Shown one piece after another: positions 34,097 through 44,064 of a stretch of 64,000 nt of DNA. Each line of letters starts with the position of its first letter. Positions within the stretch are counted from its first letter, which is position 1. The notes beneath the pieces were generated by a model. That model was not told the DNA's origin. It worked only from the letters and a program-made list of their open reading frames with translations, and searched no databases. Made by a program: the position numbers and the translations under genes. The stretch is from NCBI GenBank assembly GCA_964036315.1, contig OZ038487.1:57749342-57813341 (forward strand), read 5' to 3'. The stretch comes from Acanthosepion esculentum. Lineage: Eukaryota > Mollusca > Cephalopoda > Sepiida > Sepiidae.

Positions 34097-35379
34097 TTAG
34101 GTCATCCCATAAGTTCTGTCCGAATTATAAATTTTTGTTAAATTGTACGAAATTTAAATAGTATTTTATATTGTCTAATGGAGCTGAACATTATTTTTGT
34201 TCAGATGCATTTAAACTGATCAAATTTTATTTCAGAGAACAATAAAATTAAATTGTGTTTGATAAATACCCGACTATCATGGAAGTACCCAAGAATTATT
34301 TGAGGCACATAATGCTTTATGAGTTCAAGAAAGGAAACTCAGCAGCCGAAGCTAGAAACATTCATTCAGTTTATGGAGAGGAATGTGTTAATGAAAGAAC
34401 TTGCAGAAGATGGTTTGCAAAATTCAGAGGTGGAGATTTCACCCTTGAATATGAAGATCGAACCGGACGTCCAGTTGAGTTTGATGAAAAGCTTCTTGAA
34501 GCAGCCCTTGAAGAAAATGCTGCTTTATCAGTTGAGGAATTGGCAGTGGTTCTCAGTTCAAACCATACAACTGTTTAGCGTCATCTTCAACAACTTGGAA
34601 AAGTTCCTAAACTTAGAAAATAAGTGCCTCATGAATTGTCTGAAAACAACCTCAAATCCCGAGTGGACATCTGCTGTTCTCTCCATTCTCGCCAACTTGT
34701 TTCACCTTTTTTGGATAGACTTGTGACTGGGGACGAAAAATGGATCTTTTATCGAAATGTTAAGTGTCCTAGACAGTGCCTTGGTAAAGTGGAAGAACCC
34801 CAGCCACAGCCGAGAATGGAACTTCATGGGCAAAAGTTTCTTCTTTCAATCTGGTGTGATTGTCAAGGAATAATCCACTTTGAATTCTTACCACCTAATG
34901 CAACAATTAATGCTCAAATATACTGTCAGCAATTAGAGCGTTTGAACCAAGCTTTGAGGAAAAAAGACCTGCTCTAGTGAATCGAAAACGGGTGATGTTT
35001 CATCAGGACAATGCACGACCACACACAGCAAGAATCACGTCACAAAAGATCGAAGAACTTGGTTGGGAGAAAATTCCTCATCCACCTTATTCTCCCGAAC
35101 TTGCTCCTTCAGACTACCATTTCTTTCATAGCTTACAGAATCATTTGGAAGAAACAGCTTTTGTAACACAGGAAGAGGTTAAAACTGACATTAGTGAGTT
35201 CTTCGAATCAAAGCCAAAAGAATTTTACAGTAATGGAATTAGTAAGCTTGTTAATAGATGGAAGGAAGTCATAGATAATCAGGGAAAATATATTGTTGAT
35301 TGAATCTGCAATTAAATGTACCATTTGGTCACTTGTTTTCTTTATTCCAAATTCGGACAGAACTTATGGGATGACCTGA
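34097..35379 (+). mobile_element. complete mariner element (1283 bp)
   Basis: TIRs begin 'ttaggtcatcccataagttc' + 'tgtccgaatt' on the left; the right end reverse-complements to 'tcaggtcatcccataagttc' + 'tgtccgaatt', one mismatch in 30. TA duplications are at 34095-34096 and 35380-35381. It sits in a GATA repeat. Length fits mariner elements (about 1.3 kb). The encoded transposase is interrupted, so this copy is non-autonomous but could be mobilised in trans. Confidence 0.95.
34279..35303 (+). pseudogene. mariner transposase (DD34D), inactivated
   Basis: Cut-and-paste transposase of about 341 codons, near the family's 345. The start is ATG 34279 (MEVPKNYLRHIML); the open frame extends 8 codons upstream without an ATG. 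N-terminal paired-like helix-turn-helix region ('RTCRRWFAKFRGGDFTLE', 'DRTGRP'), the WVPHEL-like linker, then catalytic Asp at 34732-34734 ('VTGDEKWIFY'), 35007-35009 ('FHQDNARPHT') and 35112-35114 ('YSPELAPSDYHFF'). Thirty-four residues separate the second and third, the mariner DD34D signature. Lesions: TAG at 34576-34578, TAA at 34621-34623 (where family members have Trp), and a 1-base loss in an A run near 34965 that shifts the frame before 34977. Catalytic residues are all retained, so it is a recent pseudogene. Confidence 0.93.
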
Positions 35380-35381
35380 TA

Positions 35382-36135
35382 GATAAAGAATTTACGGGGA
35401 CTGATTGATAGAGCGAATCACTCACAGTAGATAGCTAGATTGATTGATAAATGGAATGAAGAGAACGGATTGTATTTATGCACGACAAAAAGCCAAATGA
35501 GAGAAACTGATGAATCATGAGCGAATGACGCCGTGAGAAATGTAAGATGGAATAGCAGAATAAGCGACACTTTTATTCCAACGTTTTGTGGAATGTCGAG
35601 TATAATATGTTTAAAGAAGATGGCAGCGTAAATTGATAAGTTAACACAATCATAGCACAATGTAGAAAATGTTACTCCATCGATAAAGAAGAAAAAAAAT
35701 GGAGAATAAAAATCACTTAATCTTAAAAGGAAAGGAGAGATAAAAAATGAATGAACGAATATAAATAGTATAATCGTCAACAAGAATTTGATTTCGTGCA
35801 AAGATTGAAAATGTAAATACAGTCTCTGATCATAAATTCATAGCTCTGCAAAGAAAATGTCTTCCAATTTGAATGAGTTCTTCCATATTTCGTAAAGTCT
35901 CCGCAAAGTTTTCATTTCCATACAGGCAATCATTAAGAAATCAAATAATATTACAGGCTGCAAATAAATCCTATATTCCTATACATATCTGCATCACTAT
36001 TTCATATTACTTTAAACATTATACTTAATGGATACATGAGATTGAGCAGACATCGTTGTCTTTTAAATGGTGTGAATTTACATCTACCAGCCTCTGCCTT
36101 CGAATGTTTTGTAGCAAAATCATGCCTTCCGGCGG
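35382..36135. other. unassigned sequence
   Basis: No element recognised. The minus ORF 35418-35801 (127 codons) is Phe/Leu/Ser-rich without motif; I consider it chance. Confidence 0.5.
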
Positions 36136-36139
36136 ATGT

Positions 36140-36300
36140 ACGTTATGGCGTAATGAATGCTGGATCGGAATGAGAACTCGGAGAGCCGAGTTCAAATTCC
36201 AGTCGGGTTCGTTACATTCACTTACGCGCAAATAACCTTGGGAAAGCTATGGATCCGAGTCTCCTCCCCCCACCCCAGTTGGTTGAATATCTGATTGAAA
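36140..36300 (+). mobile_element. tRNA-derived SINE, head and start of body
   Basis: 'ggcgtaatgaatgctggatc', 'ggagagccgagttcaaattc' (B-box-like), 'gttcgttacattcacttacg' match 25028-25400. Interrupted at about 36300 by repeat R3; body phrases ('gttggcaaccaatctaccgc', 'gcctagtcagtcatggatcg') resume at 36610-36720. Confidence 0.6.
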
Positions 36301-36302
36301 AT

Positions 36303-36540
36303 ATGAGCTACTGTCACAAAGATGTTAAGCAGCTAACTGGAGTCTCGTGTTGGCATGGAATACATTAGAGAAAAGAAATCCTTGTTTAAAAACGAGACGA
36401 AACGATAATAACGTATATATGGGAGAAAATATTAGGTTGGTGCAAAAATAATGTCGTTTTTTGACGTTCAACTTCATGTGAGAAAACGACATTATTTTTG
36501 CACCAACCTAATACGAGTATGGCTGTCGATGATTTTGCAT
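36303..36540 (+). repeat. repeat R3, copy 1 (contains the 80-bp MITE)
   Basis: 'gagctactgtcacaaagatg', 'ttaagcagctaactggagtc', 'tcgtgttggcatggaa', 'aaacgagacgaaacga', 'gggagaaaata', then the MITE, then 'cgagtatggctgtcgatgat'. Copies without the MITE are at 37075-37215 and 39967-40115. Confidence 0.75.
36432..36511. mobile_element. 80-bp MADE1-like mariner MITE
   Basis: Near-perfect palindrome: 'ttaggttggtgcaaaaataa' + 'tgtcgtttt' on the left and its exact reverse complement on the right (29 bp per arm), with a ~20-bp centre. TA at 36430-36431 and 36512-36513. The TIR wording and exact 80-bp length match the human MADE1 / Hsmar1 (cecropia-subfamily mariner) pattern that starts TTAGGTTGGTGCAAAA. 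No transposase of that type is in the window. Confidence 0.92.
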
Positions 36541-36648
36541 AATATGACGCATATATGGCAGTGAATACTGGATATTCTTCTCACAGACGAAGAAGAGACT
36601 TGAAGCAAACTAGGTTGGCAACCAATCTACCGCAAAAAGAAACGGGAA

Positions 36649-36934
36649 TCTTCTGCCTAGTCAGTCATGGATCGAAAGAGACATGATCGCCCATGCATGT
36701 ATCACGTATGACAGGTGACTGATGCCTTCTGGGATGCATCTACTTCCGCAGTAATACATTAATATCTTAGTAAATACGTTAATATAAGGTCCTCCGTTTT
36801 TTACCGAAATAAAGTATGCGGATCTATAGTTATATTTTAATAACAAAAGGAACAACCTTAACAGGCAAATTACAAATTGGTGATACCAAAATTAAACATG
36901 TACGATAACTTAACTATCTGGGAAGATTTTTTTT
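36649..36934 (+). repeat. left arm of a ~285-bp inverted duplication
   Basis: Pairs with 37785-38067. Runs from 'tcttctgcctagtcagtcat' through 'ctacttccgcagtaatacat' and 'caaattggtgataccaaaat' to 'taactatctgggaag' + T8. The arm spans a SINE/LINE-B junction. Confidence 0.85.
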
Positions 36935-37390
36935 ACAGAGGACGGAAAGTGCAATGCTGAAATCAGAATGCGTACTGTGATAGCGAAAGATGCCTTCCAA
37001 AAGATAAAAATATTAAGGAACACAGACATTTCATTAGAAACAAAGAAGAGAGCAGTGTTATGAATTGTTTATGAGTTACTGCCACAAAAGAGTTAAGCAG
37101 CTAACTGGAGTCTCGTGTTGGCATGGGATCCATTAGAGAAAAAGCCTCGTTTAAAACGAGACAAAACGAGAATAACGTATATGTGGGAGAAAATACGAGC
37201 GTGTCTGTCGAGGATTTTGCACAATATCACACATCTTCGTTTAATCCAAGTACAATGTGAATGTTGGATATTCTTCTCACAGACGAAGAAGAGATTTGAA
37301 GCAATAGAAATGTTGTTCTATAGAAGGATGCTGCCAATATCATAGAACGAAGATTTTAGCAATGTTGGAGTTTTAGAGAAAATTAAAACA
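36870..37390 (+). pseudogene. LINE-B RT fragment interrupted by R3
   Basis: Part 1 (36870-37070): 'IGDTKIKHV' and, after a shift, 'EIRMRTVIAKDAFQKIKI' and 'LRNTDISLETKKRAV', the LINE-B segment N-terminal to the 'WFYRRML' box. Part 2 (37240-37390): 'QCECWIFFSQTKKRFEAIEM' and 'LFYRRMLPIS'. R3 copy 2 (37075-37215) lies exactly between, so R3 inserted in a LINE-B copy. Confidence 0.65.
37075..37215 (+). repeat. repeat R3, copy 2 (empty site for the MITE)
   Basis: 'gagttactgccacaaaagag' + 'ttaagcagctaactggagtc' ... 'gggagaaaatacgagcgtgt'. A single TA stands where copy 1 carries the MITE. Confidence 0.75.
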
Positions 37391-37419
37391 AAAAGTACAT
37401 TTATCTGTCTATATCTCTG

Positions 37420-37540
37420 AGATGAGGTATTATGATTATTTACACTATTTACATTATTCGGGCTGTTATCCTGATCTTTATTGCCATATTCAGAAGATTT
37501 CGTCCGTTGTACACCCCGGCCTTCTTCAGGTGAGTGGAAT
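37420..37540 (-). repeat. Penelope-type terminal module, copy 1
   Basis: On the minus strand: 'cacctgaagaaggccggggt' + 'gtacaacggacgaaatcttc', then 'gatcaggataacagcccgaa' and 'tgtaaatagtg'. Matches 53725-53860 (plus) and 53395-53520 (minus). Confidence 0.45.
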
Positions 37541-37784
37541 TTCGAACCGAACCCCTTATTTAGTCAACCAGGGTAGATTGTTCAAGTTCCACGTGCCATG
37601 CCTCTTCCGGATGTCTCAGTTATTTTCCCTAAACTCAACTCTCCAATTTTTTTTGGTTCACCATTGCTGTTGCCTGGTATTGAACTCACATCTCTTTGTG
37701 TCTAGTCACTGGAACTAACCAACGTTGTTATCCACATTCTGATTTCAGCGTCACACATTCTGTGCGCTGTTACCCCCCCACCCC

Positions 37785-38067
37785 AAAAAAAACTTTCCAG
37801 ATAGTTAAGTTATTGTACTTGTTTAATTTTGGTATCACCAATTTATAATTTGCCTGTTAAGGTTGTTCATTTTGTTAATAAAATATAATTATAGATTCGC
37901 ATACTTTATTTCGGGAAAACGGAAGACCTTATATTGACGTATTTACTAAGATATTAATGTATTACTGCGGAAGTAGATGCATCCCAGAAGGCAACAGTCA
38001 AGTGTCATACGTGATACATGCATGGGTGATCATGTCTCTTTCGCTTTATGACTGACTAGGCAGAAGA
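37785..38067 (-). repeat. right arm of the inverted duplication
   Basis: Reverse complement of 36649-36934, near 90% identical by eye, with the same internal order of segments. Confidence 0.85.
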
Positions 38068-38069
38068 TA

Positions 38070-38770
38070 TGTCCTTGAGTGGATTAAATAATTAGATAGT
38101 TTTCATGAAGTTTTTATGTTACGATTCGGAGCATATCTTGTGAAATTTGGTAATAGCCCGAGAAAAAAATATTAAAAGAAAATATCTGATGATATGTCGC
38201 TCTTAGTAGGATGAGAAATAAGCAGACTCTAAAATTACACATTGGATCTACGGACAGTCAAGTATTACTCAGACCTTGAAAAGTTTACACAAAATATATT
38301 GTGCTTCGGGAACTTTTGCAGGATACATAATTTTGGTGTAACATTTATGAGGATAATATACGGATATCTTTCCTTAGGTGTTTATAAATTGTACATTGTT
38401 CACTTATTGACGTTAACAACGAATTATTTGAAATTACAAAATTGTACTTGGATTAAACGAAAATTACTTACAGTATAATACATATTACTTATAATACATT
38501 CCTTCTTGCCGTCAATTTTGACGGCACGGGTAAATTAGTAAGCATATAATGCAGATAAGTTGAGTAGTTTTCCTTTTTTTGTTGCATTAAACTGTACCAG
38601 AAATCTTATCTCTTTTGCTTAGATAATTATGATTCTTCCATTGTTGTAATCTGTCAGGGTAAGAGTTCGTGTTAAGCTTTATTAATGTTAATACACTGAT
38701 GGTCTTCTACAAGGGATTTGCATGTTTTTTGTATTAAAATTTGTCAGAATTACCAGAGATTATAACATAG
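38070..38770. other. unassigned sequence
   Basis: AT-rich, no element recognised. Confidence 0.5.
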
Positions 38771-38774
38771 AAAA

Positions 38775-39110
38775 GTTTCATTAAAAACAGAGAAAAGAGT
38801 ACTGAACTGTTACATCATATCAGTCCTCCTATATGGCAATGAACACTAGGCAATCTTCTCACAGATGAAGCAGCGACTTGAAGCAACATAAATGTTGTTC
38901 TACAGAAGGATACTGAGAATACCATGGACAGAACATCTGAGCAACAACAAAGTTTGAGAGAAAATGGAAACAAAACGACACTTAACATCAGAAAGAGACA
39001 GTTGAACTTTCTAGGATGCAAGTCGACTTGGAAAATTTGATACTCACAAGGCAGATTGAAGTTAAGCGGGATGAGGGGAGAAAACACATAACCTATCTAG
39101 AGATCTTCAG
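38775..39110 (+). pseudogene. LINE-B RT C-terminal fragment
   Basis: 'actgaactgttacatcatat', 'gacttgaagcaacataaatg' and 'ctacagaaggatactgagaa' + 'taccatggacagaacatctg', coding 'FYRRILRIPWTEHLSN', 'METKRHL' and 'RKRQLNFLGC' across frames, then a relic of 'GKR-RG-QRITYL'. 5'-truncated. Confidence 0.65.
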
Positions 39111-39111
39111 C

Positions 39112-39175
39112 AATTATTTTTTAATCAATTCATCCCAAGGAAGGCGATAATGCGGCTGAGACGCAAGCGTCTGCT
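39112..39175 (-). pseudogene. LINE-A extreme 3' end
   Basis: 'ttcatcccaaggaaggcgat' + 'aatgcggctgagacgcaagc' (plus) is a diverged form of the LINE-A 3' terminus as seen at 4850, 5730, 25845 and 44595. Confidence 0.45.
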
Positions 39176-39429
39176 GTCAGTGAAAAAGAATGGAAAGGAA
39201 ACCCAATAGGAAACAAAAGATAAACATCTACCCTGTTCAGAAGACCTCGGAGGAGTGTGAACCAGATGATAGTCGAGTTTACCTAGCTCTTTTGATAAAA
39301 TAAACTAAAATATAAATAAACCGATAAATAGTAAATAAAGGTTTAGAATTTAGGTGGGGGTGTTAGAAGAATAAAGTTGAAGTAGAATTTAGAAGAAACC
39401 AGAAAATCCACTCCTAAAGCAGAAACACG

Positions 39430-39610
39430 TGATAAACTTCTACTCCTGTTCAAAAGGAGAGGTATTAGAAATATGCGATAGATTAACCTATCTACAATGA
39501 CGGGACAAGGTTTAGGACAGATAACAAAAAGCCAAAATTTATAAAGAGCTATAAAGAATAGGAAATTGTGGAGAGACATGATCGCCAACGTCCTGAAGGG
39601 ACACCGCACA
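39430..39610 (+). pseudogene. LINE-B 3' tail
   Basis: 'gggacaaggtttaggacaga' ... 'gagctataaagaataggaaa' + 'ttgtggagagacatgatcgc' + 'caacgtcctgaagggacacc', the family tail also seen inverted at 55255-55330. Confidence 0.6.
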
Positions 39611-39672
39611 CAGAAGAAGAAGAATATATGAATCCATTCTTCTGTATCCATTTACCTTGTGGGATATTTGTT

Positions 39673-39772
39673 TTAAGTACATAGATGTGCTTTTAAGTAC
39701 ATAGACGTGCTTTTAAGTACATAGACGTGCTTTTAAGTACATACACGTGCTTTTAAGTACATAGACGTCTGA
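39673..39772 (+). repeat. 20-bp tandem repeat, five units
   Basis: Unit 'cttttaagtacatagacgtg'; one unit has 'tacacgtg'. Confidence 0.95.
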
Positions 39773-39966
39773 AAATGAGTCGCTCTTTTTCAACGTCATT
39801 GCTATATGTGTCTGTATCCAAGTGTATACCTTGCCCGAAGATTCTGCCAGTTTTAAAATATGTGAAAATTCGATTGTTCTGAAAAAGGTACGCCGGATCT
39901 TCTAATGTAACGAATATTCGTATTAATACAATCAAGCGACTGCCTAAAGACTTTCAATCCAAGCGA

Positions 39967-40115
39967 GAGTTACTGCCACAAAGGAGTTAAGCAGCTAACT
40001 GGAGTCTCGTGTTGGCATGGAATCCATTAGATAGAGAAAAATGACTCGTTTAAAAACGAGACGAAACGAGAATAACGTATATATGGGAGAAACAGTGTGT
40101 CTGTTGATGTTTTGC
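39967..40115 (+). repeat. repeat R3, copy 3
   Basis: 'agttactgccacaaaggagt' + 'taagcagctaactggagtct' ... 'acgtatatatgggagaaa', then 'cagtgtgtctgttgatg'. No MITE insertion. Confidence 0.75.
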
Positions 40116-40119
40116 TCTG

Positions 40120-40640
40120 TGTTGAATTGACGCTGCATAAAGTAAGGGATCAGGCAGACGACAGAGGAATTTTGCTTTTGGAAATTAAAGTTTCGAAATT
40201 GCAAGTCGAGACACGATTTCTCTCACAGACATTTAACTCAATTTATAATTAATTACATTACTGACGGACTGAGTGTTGTCTCCTGAATTTGGACGTAAAA
40301 TTCTTTGAAAGGCTTTCAAAGTTGGAATTTCTAAAGAGGTGTAGCATAAAAAAAATACCGATAAAAGGATTTGGTTCCAACGACTTATGAACTGAAAGCT
40401 TTCAACCCCGACCAATAAGGGATTTCTAAAGTTTTCAGTTCGACTAAGAAGGAATTACAAAATAAGTTCTGGTGTTTAGGTCACTTCATCAGATTCGAGC
40501 GAAGAAGGTCGGACTGAGTACCTTTAAATGACCCTCCGATAGGAGAGTGACTCATTGTGTCTTTTTGGGCTAACGATTTCCGCTCTCCTTTTGAAGAGGA
40601 GTAGAAGTTTATCACGTGTTTGCTGCTAAGAAAGTTGGTT
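40120..40640. other. unassigned sequence
   Basis: No gene. The minus strand at 40440-40500 reads 'tctgatgaagtgacctaaac', superficially like the Penelope terminal module but without a GAAA box. Confidence 0.4.
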
Positions 40641-40644
40641 CACT

Positions 40645-41085
40645 GTGTCATACTAGACACTTTTTCTCACCGGAATCTATCTTACACATTTACAAGTCTA
40701 CAATTCGGCCATGCACTGGATATTGCCAGTGCTTCTGCTATCTATTTAGAGGTTCAAATAAGAACATGCAATGTTATCAGTCCTGACATCTCGTCTTCAG
40801 ACACTTTCCCACCGCCATATTGTAGCTTCCGTTTTCCTTTTTTTTTTCTATAAATATTTTCATGGTAATTGTTCTGATCAGCATTCCTCTTTGATGGTGC
40901 CTTAACTTTGCAAATTTAAGCGCAGTACTAGATTGGCGAAAAGATATCATCATTTTACAGCTGAAATGGCTAGATGCAACCGTACGTTCTCAGATAACAG
41001 TTTCTCTCTCTCTCATTTCTCACTTGTGGAACTCTCTTCTAGCTTCTTGCTTTCCAGTCAACTTTGATCTTCTAAAAAATTAAAT
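40645..41085 (+). pseudogene. LINE-A RT C-terminal fragment
   Basis: 'caccggaatctatcttacac' + 'atttacaagtctacaattcg' (family 'SPESILHIYKSTIRP'), then 'gcgcagtactagattggcga' ('RSTRLATRS'), then a Trp-Asn-Ser-Leu box relic. Ends at a 'AAAAAATTAAATGTGA' tail before the second copy. Confidence 0.7.
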
Positions 41086-41099
41086 GTGATTTAAATTTG

Positions 41100-41615
41100 G
41101 TTCTCTCCTTAGAATAAATCATAGATATCTACAAGTCTGCCAGTCATCCATGCTTATAATATTGCTGGCATATATGGTCTGGTGCTCCTGTTATATATTT
41201 AGAGATCCTTGATAAAATCCAAAGAAGAATCTGCAATGTTATATAAAGTAGCTTCCCTCTGTCTTTTCTACAAATACTTTCTATGATACTTAAACTCTAT
41301 GAATTTAAGTGCATTTAAGTGAATTTAAGTGGCGGAAAGATTTCATCATTTTACAGCTGAAATGGCTAGATGTAATCGTAAGTTCTATCCTAACAGATTC
41401 TTTTCTTGCATTTCTCGCATGTGGGTCATTTCCAGCTTAGTGATTTCTAGTCAAAAACTAAATGCAATGTCAATCGTTGTCTTACGTCTTCTTAATTCCA
41501 GTTCTTTCATTTTTTCTCTCTACTTAATAATGTTTACTTTTTCTCACATTCTTTTACACCCAGTAACCCACCTTTTATTTTAGTGGCTTTATTGCCTTGC
41601 TTGGGGGGGGATTAA
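41100..41615 (+). pseudogene. LINE-A RT C-terminal fragment, adjacent copy
   Basis: Starts again at 'ccttagaataaatcatagat' + 'atctacaagtctgccagtca', repeats the coding region ('FHHFTAEMARCNRKFYPNRF' at 41341-41400) and reaches the 3' terminus 'gtggctttattgccttgctt' + 'gggg' at 41582-41610. Two tail-bearing copies lie head to tail. Confidence 0.75.
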
Positions 41616-41754
41616 GTAATGCTTGGTTAATTGTTCTTTACCCTTCCCAACGGTATTTGCACGTAAGTGAATATAACGAACCCAACGGTAATTGCAACTT
41701 TAATCTCTGATTAAAAATTCTGAGCCAGTATACATTACACCACCCGCACATCCA
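41615..41754 (-). mobile_element. tRNA-like SINE part of a 5S-tRNA composite
   Basis: On the minus strand 'gtgcgggtggtgtaatgtat' (A-box-like), 'attaccgttgggttcgttat' and 'attcacttacgtgcaaatac' match the SINE at 53905-54080. It follows the 5S-like sequence directly. Confidence 0.55.
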
Positions 41755-41872
41755 AGCTTACAGCACTTGGTAATCCCATAAGGTCAACAATCTATGTACT
41801 GATCAGGCTTGACGTTGCTTAACTTCAGTGATATTACGAGAAGCGTTGTTTCAACGTGGTGTGGTCGTATGC
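41755..41872 (-). pseudogene. 5S rRNA-like sequence, full length
   Basis: On the minus strand: 'catacgaccacaccacgttg', 'atcactgaagttaagcaacg', 'tcaagcctgatcagtac' and 'gggattaccaagtgctgtaa' + 'gctt'. These follow 5S rRNA from base ~10 to the 3' end, with the box A / intermediate element / box C order retained but a deletion in the 'ATGGGTGACC' region. Fused to a tRNA-like SINE downstream, so probably the head of a composite SINE rather than a 5S gene. Confidence 0.65.
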
Positions 41873-41934
41873 CCCAGTTATTTCTTTATAATATAATATT
41901 GTAAATAATATATATTGCATTCAGCGACCTGCCG

Positions 41935-42220
41935 TCTAGGCAGGTAAGGTAGGCAGTGCCTACCCTGAATATATGTGTGTGTCTTGATAGGCAGTGCCTA
42001 TCATGAATAATATAGCTCAGTAATATAGCTCAATAATACAGCTCGATGTAGCTCATTTTCCTTCTGTAGCACAATATGCACCTAATATAACACAATTATG
42101 AAGGATTCTCTGATTATTATACATAAAATGCAAAATATTATATTTTTTGTAGATTCATTGTATAAAATTCACAGGGTGCCTACCCTGAGTAATTACTGAT
42201 GGCAAGTGCCTGGTTGCATT
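41935..42220. repeat. possible short element with repeated 'gtgcctaccctga' ends
   Basis: 'gtaggcagtgcctaccctga' at about 41950 and 'agggtgcctaccctgagtaa' at about 42175 are direct copies, and the first contains the palindrome 'gtaggcagtgcctac'. Could be a MITE or the ends of a tandem unit; undecided. Confidence 0.3.
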
Positions 42221-42224
42221 ATAG

Positions 42225-42330
42225 TTGGTTCACACAATTTTTATAAACTTGTAAATATAAAATTATTCCTGTAAATAACCAATTTAATAAAATGAATAGA
42301 AAATCCATAAATCAAGTTTCATATGTTTGG
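42225..42330 (-). repeat. SINE tail shared with 20248-20345
   Basis: Reverse complement reads 'tatgaaacttgatttatgga' ... 'ggttatttacaggaataatt', matching the 3' part of the 5S-headed SINE. Confidence 0.55.
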
Positions 42331-42789
42331 GTTTTATTAAAATAACCATTTAAAACAATTAAAACATCCGAGGTGGGTATAGAAAATATAGGTTTCAAGA
42401 GAAAAAATGGTTCTCCTGATACACCGTTTTCTTGCGGATATGTATGTTAACCATTGCAACTTAAGGAGTCTGATTCTAATTCGTGTATATGGTTTCGAGT
42501 ATTTCCTTCGAAAGTTCGATCTTCTTGAAGGTGTGTGAGGATTTTTCGGAGGTCGTGCATTGATAATAATCTTCCTGTTATTCGGTTGTCTTGTGAACGC
42601 TTATACACTACGTTCGGTTGTCTTGTGAGCCCTTATACACTACGTTCGGCTGGGTTCACTTACTCGTTAATATAGGTGTACCTGCTGACATTATTCCAGG
42701 CCGATTTTGCATCTGCTGACTTTAAGGCAACCTTCTAGTTTTCATTTCGGGTTTCCTAGTTATTTTCATTTACTTTAGTATCCTCTTAC
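42331..42789. other. unassigned sequence
   Basis: A local 'cttgtgaacgcttatacact' + 'acgttcggttgtcttgtgag' duplication (about 30 bp) is at 42590-42650; nothing else recognised. Confidence 0.45.
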
Positions 42790-42920
42790 TTTCGTATCCA
42801 CTTAGACTGATATAGTACATATTAGGGTCACCACAGATCAACTTTCCTTAGATTAAGGTTTCTGATGGATATTACATCCGATTATGATGTCCGGTATTAT
42901 CTTGTATGAATCATATACTA
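42790..42920 (-). repeat. dispersed repeat R1, copy 3 (5' part)
   Basis: Reverse complement of 'gggtcaccacagatcaactt' + 'tccttagatt' matches 11490-11540. Confidence 0.5.
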
Positions 42921-44060
42921 CGGTAATATTTTTTTTCAGTTGATGCACAAACATGCGATATTTTCATATCCGCATTGATTAAACGATTTATTTAACTCAT
43001 TTTTGTTGCTGGCATTGTTAAAAAAGTCATCTAATATTAAACCATAGTAACAAGAGAATTATAGAGTTATTCTATTACTGACTCTGTATCACTTGTCTTT
43101 GTTAAGGAAGACACCCACGCTAGGATTCTTGCTGAAAGTACTGGGTATTCTTTTTTGTTTAAATCTGTATTCCTTTCGCTATGTTCATGAAGCCAACTGA
43201 CCTGAGTTTCTTGTGGCATCGTTTTTTTTCCAGTTCGCTAACGTTTCCCAATTTATTCATGCCTCTTCCATTCGAATCTGTCCCGGTACTCGTTGGAGCT
43301 TAAAGTTAACGCAATGTCACTCATTCGACGCGAGTTAAGCTGGTTACTCGTTTGCACGTCACAGTAGCCGGACGCCGGCACGTTATCTGCCCTCAGCTCT
43401 TGCTAGCCAGCTCTCTAATGTCATTTTTAGTGAAGCTCTGCGGAATTGAGTTCTGATGATGTAAGCGTCCACAGTTGGGAATCGAAATCAATGTTATCTT
43501 TCCGGAACCGTTCGTTGAAATGGCCGACCGTATACGTCTTAAATGAAGTTTGATTTGCGCAGGAAAAATTTTCAGCTACCATCACAAACGAAATTAGATA
43601 ACACATGGCCGAAAAAGTATAATCCGACATTAGCAGTTGTTTGTAAGTTTTTAAAAAATTTATATCTGAATTTGAGACTAGAAAAATTAACGAAAATTCA
43701 TATTTAATTCAGATTTCTTCATCAACATACGCCATTATCAAGAACCTTCTTCCAACAATACTCAAGCACGATAAAGACGTTTGGCAAAGTTTAACAGTCG
43801 TAACCGTAAAAACAAAACAAAAACAAAAATAAAACGAAATAACAACAACGGATATAAAAAGACGATATTTCTCCTAACGTAGCTAGTACTGTAGCCTCAT
43901 TCATCATTTTTTATTGTTATAAAAATATATTTATAAACTTTTAATAAAACCTAAATATGAGAAACTGGATTTATACATTTTTTGAGAAGTGACAACAAAA
44001 ATGTTCCACACGATTTATTTATTTATTACATTATTCATTTGCATGAATAATTTTATACTT
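42921..44060. other. unassigned; one 67-codon ORF
   Basis: No element recognised. Minus ORF 43427-43630 has a hydrophobic stretch near its start ('AMCYLISFVMVAE'), but its length is within chance and no splice pattern supports it. Confidence 0.4.
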
Positions 44061-44064
44061 GCAT

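Noticed and set aside
35418..35801. 127-codon minus-strand ORF
   Set aside because: Phe/Leu/Ser-rich, no motif, no splice or repeat context; length compatible with chance in AT-rich DNA.
39673..39772. 20-bp tandem repeat as a regulatory operator array
   Set aside because: Short perfect repeats without any neighbouring promoter or gene; simplest reading is a minisatellite.
40440..40500. CTGATGA on the minus strand as a hammerhead
   Set aside because: No GAAA box and no complementary stems follow it.
41755..41872. Functional 5S rRNA gene
   Set aside because: Internal deletion, many substitutions, no T-run terminator at the expected place, and fusion to a SINE.
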